Positions 58,381-64,000 of a stretch of 64,000 nucleotides of DNA are shown piece by piece. The stretch lies in assembly GCA_039654915.1 (NCBI GenBank), contig CM077595.1, positions 45,849,501-45,913,500 of the forward strand, read 5' to 3'. The stretch comes from Aquilaria yunnanensis (lineage: Eukaryota; Streptophyta; Magnoliopsida; Malvales; Thymelaeaceae). Positions within the stretch are counted from its first letter, which is position 1. Each line of letters opens with the position of its first letter. Both the position numbers and the translations under genes were made by a program. The notes beneath the pieces are model-generated. The model had not been told where the DNA came from. It did no database searches and saw only the letters and a program-made list of their open reading frames with translations.

Positions 58381-58564
58381 CCTCTTCACAACATGAGAGC
58401 AAGCATGGCAAACTGACCAACTTATCTACCTCACTACATCTCCAACCATTCTCAATTGATTACTTTCAACTTCTTATTCCACGTCATTTATTATTAGGAC
58501 AAAATGAGTATTTTTAGCATCGGCCAACTTTTATCCAACAAAAGTAAGCTAATGGGGGGCAAGC

Positions 58565-60510
58565 TGTTAACATTCATTTTGACCTTCGTTAAGGTGTCTT
58601 AGGCTAGATTAGGCAAAAAAATTGATTAACTAGTGTCTAAGGGCAATTTAATATTTTTATGTCACAAAATCATCGTGCCATGTCTCAAAGTTTGTTCTTG
58701 AGTTTATAGATGTTATTTAGGTCTTAATTAGGTTGTTTTTATTTTTGGTGTCAAAATTAAGACATTCAAGTAATTTGGGTTAAAATTGTGCTTAATTATG
58801 AAAGTTTGGGCTTTTATTGAGATTCTTAAGAAGTTTTGAGCTCCAATTGAAAATCATTCAAAATTTAGGGCTTAATTAACAAATCTGAATTTTCTTGGGC
58901 TAAATTGAAAATCCATAAGAATTCTAGCCTTAATTGAAGACTCTCAGATAGTTTGTGCTAAAACAGAAACTGGGAACAAATTTTGGACTAAAGTTACAAA
59001 TAATGGATTTTTCAAGATTTTTATTTTTTTTATCAAGATTCTAGCATTCAATGTTTTTCTTACACTTAAAGGAGATGAATATCTATAAATAATGCCTTAA
59101 AATCTTGAGCTTGGAGGCTAAAACTCAAAATTTGGGAAAAAAATTCAAGTTTTGGGCCGCTAAACTAGAAACAGGAAAAAATTGATACACTGCCGCTAAA
59201 TTTTTGCTCTCTACCACTCTCATTGCCAACTTTATACATCTAAATATCAAGTCCCTATCTTTATTAAGCTCTTAACCAATGATTCTAATCATACGAGTTG
59301 ACCTGTTCCATCCTGATGTGCCCCTCCAGCCTAGTCCTCTATTTAGGCCTCTAGGAGCCCAATCTCCTGTAGATAAGCTTTGGTGAAATTCTTACTTCAG
59401 TCTCTATTTTTATCATTTAATTCATTCAAGTCACTAATTTTTTTGTTTCTTTTGCAAGTAGGTCACAAGATAGGTTTATTTTCTTATGATTTGGCCACTA
59501 GCTAGAACTTTATTTCTCATGTTTTGAGTCATTTTGAAGTCAATTCAAATGATGCCATTTTATGGTTTTCCAAATTTAGTCAGCTTTTTTTGTATTTTAA
59601 GTTAATTAAATTTACTTTAAGTCTTCTTTCTATTTTATTTTATTTTTTGATGTTTTTTCTTAATTAGTGTTATTACTTCTAACATCTTCTTTTCTGGATG
59701 CATCGATCATTTGGTGTCAATTTCTAGTTAATTCACTACAAAATTTCACACAGAAATGAGTCAAATAGAAGTATTTTGAAATTTTAATTGATCTTGATTT
59801 TCTCTTATTTTTCATTATTTATGTTCCTTTACCTTTATTTTCCGTACTGACTTTTTTTGTTTTCATTTTTTCTTTTTGAAGTCTTATGTTTGGGTTTTTT
59901 AACGTATCAGAAAAAATGCTACTTGAGAAATTCTTTTACCACTAGTCTGAGAATTTCAAGGTAACCCTGACCATCTTCAATATCAAACCTTGTAATTGAG
60001 ACGATCTGACTATTCTAATTTAACCACTTCGTTGACCATCCAGGTACGCATCCAAACTGGTCACCTAAGTCTCCCATGCTATGTAGGCTTTGATCCTGGC
60101 TCACACCTGAGCATGTAGGAAGCTTGGGAGTTAAACCTAAGTTCAGGGTTAATAATGAAAATTAATCATCTTTCTCTTGTTTGCCATTTAATGCATGCAT
60201 GTATTGTTTGATACTAACGATTGGTTTTCACTTGTTTTAAACTTGTTTTAGGTGAGTTGGGTACCTAACACCTTCCCAACTTGTACCCGATCCCCAATCC
60301 CTAATCCCAAAATCTTTTTTTTTTTTTTTTTACAAAATTCAACATTTTCATTTATTTAGAGTCAACTTGGAGTTTTCCTTGGTTTTTACCTCATTTCTAA
60401 ACTATGGTCATGACCCCATTTTTCCTAAACCTTAGTGTGAGGATTCACGTGAGACCATGCCAATAATTGCACCTATGTCTAAGGGGCTGTCATGGTTGAG
60501 GCCATTTACA
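58565..60510 (+). repeat. Tat element 3' LTR
   Basis: Starts TGTTAACATTCATTTTGACC right after the polypurine tract and ends near GAGGCCATTTACA. It is the only uninterrupted copy of this LTR in the window, and lacks the GC-rich segment present in the inverted 5' LTR copy. A TATA-like CTATAAATAAT lies near 59083. Confidence 0.87.
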
Positions 60511-61570
60511 TTTGGTCTCCTTTTAGATTAAGCTTTTTGTTTGACAATCTAGCATGCACTGAGACTCCACGCTCTTCGGCCTTCTATTTGGACCTTGCAT
60601 CTATCAACTCCCTCTCCAATGCTAAGGCCATTTACATGGCTTCATGAAATGTCCAAACCCCAACAACCACCAAGAAACTTTTCAACTTTACCTTTTCCAT
60701 GAACAAACTTCTTGGCCTTAAGTTCATCCTTCCTAACAATATGAGATGCATACCAGAAAATAGAATTAAACTTCTTTCATATTCATGGACTGTCATGTTT
60801 CCTTAGACCAACTCATCGAACTCTATCCTCTTTCAATCCTAAGTGGCCTCATTATTGAATTCAACATGAAACTTCTCAAATTTGGCCCTATCAATCTTTT
60901 TGGACATTTGCTTGGGCCAACCTTCATTATAAGACTTGAGGATTTCCATGACATCCTTCCACTACAAAGATACCTTGCCTTTCAAGAAGAATGACGTTAA
61001 GTCCACCCTAGCTTTACCATTCATTTTCCTGAATATGTCATTTATTTGGTACAATGAATCTTCGGCCGCATTGGGATCACCCAAGCCATTAAACTTAGAA
61101 GTTTTAAGGTTTTAGCGTACTAAGAAAATTTCCATATGGTTTGAAATAATAGGTCTCCTCGTTCTCCAAAAGGGCTGGATGTCCTCTTCATCCTCCTCTT
61201 TGCCATCCTCCTCATAATCAACTTGGACACTCTCATGCTCTTGATTTTGACCTAGCACTTGCCTTTGGGGTAGGTGATTTCTCCCATGACCTTGGTGCAC
61301 TAGTAGGCCTTGGTGCACTTCATCCCCTACCTCATTCGGGTCCTCTAAGGTCTCCTTTCCATTTAGAGGTTAAGTATGTTCCTCAAGTAGGATAGGCATG
61401 CCCTGCAGCATTCAATCCATGGAGTTGTTAAATCTATGCAACAATGCCACCATCTATCTCATAATACCCTCATTAGGGTCACTAGTTCCCTCTTCGAGAA
61501 CCCTAGCATGAGTGTTAGCACCTGACCAAATGTTTACCATAATACTTACAACCAAAGCTAGAGGATAACA
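60511..61570 (-). pseudogene. Gag N-terminal part of a Ty3/gypsy element, broken
   Basis: Reading leftwards: VHQGHGRNHLPQRQVLGQNQ and an acidic DYEEDGKEEDEED stretch, then KFNGLGDPNAAEDSLYQIND, RKMNGKARVDLTSFFLKGKV, a stop, then AKFEKFHVEFNNEA. Across another frame comes SHIVRKDELKAKKFVHGKG. This is the Retrotrans_gag pattern (F.G..DP..A..WL..I..IF, then L.GEA..WW, then Y...F..LS..V). The reading stops at the Tat insertion (60510). The missing zinc knuckle and protease start are plausibly the piece at 49335-49685. Confidence 0.8.
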
Positions 61571-61599
61571 CCTAGAGTAACATATTCCAAATTCTTTAG

Positions 61600-63235
61600 C
61601 TCCTTTAACTCCTATTTATAGGGTATAGAGTAAGTTGTCACTTATTCCCATCACTTACCCATTTTTCCCTTATTACTTATTGTGCGAGGTAATCACCTTA
61701 GTGGCCTTACTTCTCCATGTTCTTTGAACTTGAATTTATACCTTCTTAGTGGACTAACTTACCAGACTTCTCAGCTTGGTTAGGAATTTTTTAGGTTTCA
61801 CTCCAATTCTTCAGACTCCACGACCCATACTTAAGTCATTAAAGAAGTAAAACCCACTTAGCCCCCACTTAATACCTTAATTCTTCCTTAAGGTACCTCT
61901 TACTTATCAATCAATCTTGGCCCTCTTATACCACCTAATTAATTACCACACATAATTGAAGCATAATACATATTAGAAGTGATTTAGGAACTTATTAATA
62001 GCATGCCATGACCTTAGGATTACTTAGGAAACCTTTAACTATTACTTAGGAGGCACTGGGGGAAAATTTGGACCAAATGGGTTGATGTGATCGCGCACCC
62101 TAGGCTGGTGCAATTGCACTACCAGTTTCCTCCCCTTGCTAGAAGTGGTGTGGTTGCATCAGTCAGGGAGTGCGATCACACCAACCTTGGAGATGCACCT
62201 GCTTTGCATCCTTCATGCCCTTTTTCCTCTTAACTTGGTTTATATGAAATCCTATAAAAAAGGCACCTTAAATCTCACTTCCAATCCATGAATCAAGCAT
62301 GAAATGTATCAATTTAACTTTAATTAATTTAACCCCTTGCCTTAAATCCAAATAAAAGCCAGAGCAAAGCTACTAAGAAACACAAAGCATACTTGAGCAC
62401 AACAAGTTTTTTTTTTTTTTTGTGTTCTAATGCTAAATCGAAGGAAAATGGGCACCATAAGCACAAAAGTAAGACCAATCCTAATCATATTTCATACTTA
62501 GAACCAACATAAACCCATGAAAAAAACTTACCATAGAACCAACATAAACCTAGGAAAAAACTTGTCTTAGGGTTCTAGCTCAAAACCTAAAGAAATGAGC
62601 TCAAAAGCACTAAATGCACAAATTTCTAGCTATAAGCTTGATCTAATTCTTTTGGGACCCTTAATTTTCATGGAGAATGGATCAATTTGTTAGAGTTCAA
62701 GGTCAATGGCTATGGAGGAATAGGACTTAAAAAAATGATTTGGGGAGAGGATGATGACTAGTTGTTGCACCTTTAACAAAATTTCCATACCTACTCCCAC
62801 CAACAAATTTTCTTAGCCTTGCATTACTTCAACCTTCAAAACTAAGTTTTGATTCTTTTTGGTCACTCAATCCTTTCCTCAAACTGTCCCTCCTAGTTCC
62901 CAAATACATTTTTTTCTTGCCCTTAACTTTTTCCTTTAAGCTACTTAAGCCATTACAATATATAATAGCCCAAACTCTCATTTAATGCATTTTAGTCCTT
63001 CAACTTCCACTTTTGGTTCAAATGGCTACTATAAATTATGGTCTTAACTTATTTGGTAGAAAAAAACTTACACAACCTTAATTTCATCAAAATTATGGCC
63101 TTACCATTTTACCCTTTGGTGCTATTTTACTTTTAGGAACTTAATACAACCTTGCTTAGCTTTCTTTCATTGCTTCATAAGAAACTAGTTTGAAGTATTT
63201 AACTAAAAGCACTTAAATTAAACATACTTAGAAAA
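61600..63235 (-). mobile_element. 5' LTR (truncated) of the element carrying the gag at 60511-61570
   Basis: Follows the LTR family of 21596-24285 in the same orientation (TTACCCATTTTTCCCTTA; TTTTTCTTGCCC; GGTTCAAATGGCTA; GGAACTTAATACAACC; AAACATACTTA) but is clearly more diverged. It lacks the last ~50 bp at its minus-strand start. It contains the GC-rich words GTGATCGCGCACCC and GTGCGATCACACC. Confidence 0.68.
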
Positions 63236-63559
63236 ACAAAGTCCCATTGACAAGTGTTTTTTAGTACATTTATATCAATATTAATAATCTAAATTATTTA
63301 GGTGGGTTGACAGGATCAAACCCTTGTTATGCCCACTATCCAAAACATTTTTTATTCAAGTTTCATTGCACTTTAAAAAATTTAAACTCAAAATATGACA
63401 TTTTTATGATTTATGTTAATTTTACTAGTTTTTTAAAATAAAACAATTAGCGGTTACTTTTCTTTTTTCATGTCCCAAATTTTGTGGATCCCGTGGCAAC
63501 ATAGGATATTTATACTAGTTTTACTAGAATGTGTATATTATATGCATGTTGAAGAGTAC
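63236..63559. other. Unassigned AT-rich DNA between two LTR copies
   Basis: No feature recognised. Confidence 0.4.
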
Positions 63560-64000
63560 TATGGTGGAACAGGGCCCCAGTGCCTTGAATTGTTAACACT
63601 GGTAGGCTTTTTGCGAACTATGATCCCACTTAGGTTACAATTGGCTAGTTATTACTCGTGAAGTATCTTAAATCATTACGCGCAACTAGTTACTTAACCT
63701 GCCATGCATAGGAAATATGCATGCATTGTCCTGGCTATGCGATAGCAATAGCAATAAATTAAAACTATAAAGAAAATTATGGCGCTAGTTCATAAAACAT
63801 AAGTGAAAATAAGCCAAGACATAAAAACTTTAGTTGCTTTAACTTCAAGTTACAACTATGTGCATACATCTCAATCTTATATGGACCCAAATGTAACCCT
63901 AGTGTTATACACACCAATGGACACTAGTAGAGGCAATCTCATTGTATGAAAATACCATACAGTTAGAAGAAACAACTTATATCTACTAAGATCCATCCTT
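63560..64000 (-). mobile_element. Further LTR copy of the same family, running off the right edge
   Basis: Matches the left end of the LTRs at 21596 and 29560: GGTGGAACAGGGCC, AACTATGATCCCACTTAGG, TTACAATTGGCTAGTTATTA, GGCTATGCGATA. Only its minus-strand 3' end is inside the window. Confidence 0.7.

Larger units (their letters stand above)
50518..58564 (+). mobile_element. Internal region of a Tat-clade Ty3/gypsy element, apparently without pol
   Basis: It runs from a primer-site-like GCGGCGAGTCCATTGTGG (50520-50537) to a polypurine tract (AATGGGGGGC, 58551-58560) just before the 3' LTR. It contains a gag relic (51680-54290, split by a solo LTR), a non-coding stretch, and three consecutive 3' tandem arrays. 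I found no protease, RT, RNase H or integrase motif, so this is probably a non-autonomous derivative. Tandem repeats in the 3' UTR are a known feature of Tat/Ogre elements. Confidence 0.8.

Noticed and set aside
1..64000. tRNA, rRNA or organelle-derived DNA
   Set aside because: No cloverleaf, rRNA core motif or plastid/mitochondrial gene text was recognised; a covariance-model scan would be needed to exclude small RNAs.

Overview
This window is nuclear DNA from a flowering plant. It is AT-rich and intron-bearing, and almost all of it is transposable elements and satellite-like repeats. Plant-specific families point to an angiosperm: Ty3/gypsy elements of Athila and Tat type, a TRIM primed by initiator-Met tRNA, Stowaway, CACTA, hAT and Mutator elements, L1 LINE tails, and a degenerate telomere-like tract. 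The species cannot be named from sequence alone. Only one ordinary gene is supported: the first two coding exons of a secreted or membrane protein at 508-1107, minus strand, running off the left edge. No intact transposon open reading frame remains.

Layout. 1-1760: 5' end of the host gene and its upstream flank. 1761-8075: a ~22-bp minisatellite of about 4.4 kb, split by a 1.9-kb LTR-like block (4471-6393) that itself holds a 530-bp TRIM with identical LTRs. 8076-8590 and 10639-10720: telomere-like (TTAGGG/TTTAGGG-type) tract, split by a 1911-bp solo LTR (8723-10633) with a perfect 5-bp target duplication. 10721-21595: low-copy AT-rich DNA with a Stowaway MITE, a ~1.9-kb foldback holding a truncated LINE, a gene-fragment-carrying MULE, a MULE-type MITE, a Tat LTR fragment and a CACTA end.

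21596-32547: an old minus-strand LTR element with no recognisable coding sequence, carrying an hAT element and a small foldback insertion. 32590-45211: a nearly full-length but decayed Athila-clade element, minus strand, in the order LTR, gag, protease, RT, RNase H, integrase, long 3' region, LTR. 45212-60510: a plus-strand, apparently pol-less Tat-clade element whose 5' LTR seems to have been cut in two and partly inverted. It has a degenerate gag, a solo LTR in the gag and 3' tandem repeats. 60511-64000: gag and LTR pieces of another minus-strand Ty3/gypsy element into which the Tat element inserted.

Together these record many nested insertions plus one inferred local inversion. The most notable items are the split and inverted LTR with its displaced gag/protease piece, the minisatellite whose unit contains a tRNA-iMet primer-site-like word, the very young TRIM, the Pack-MULE-like element, and a 16-bp CpG-rich palindrome in one LTR with decayed look-alikes in others.
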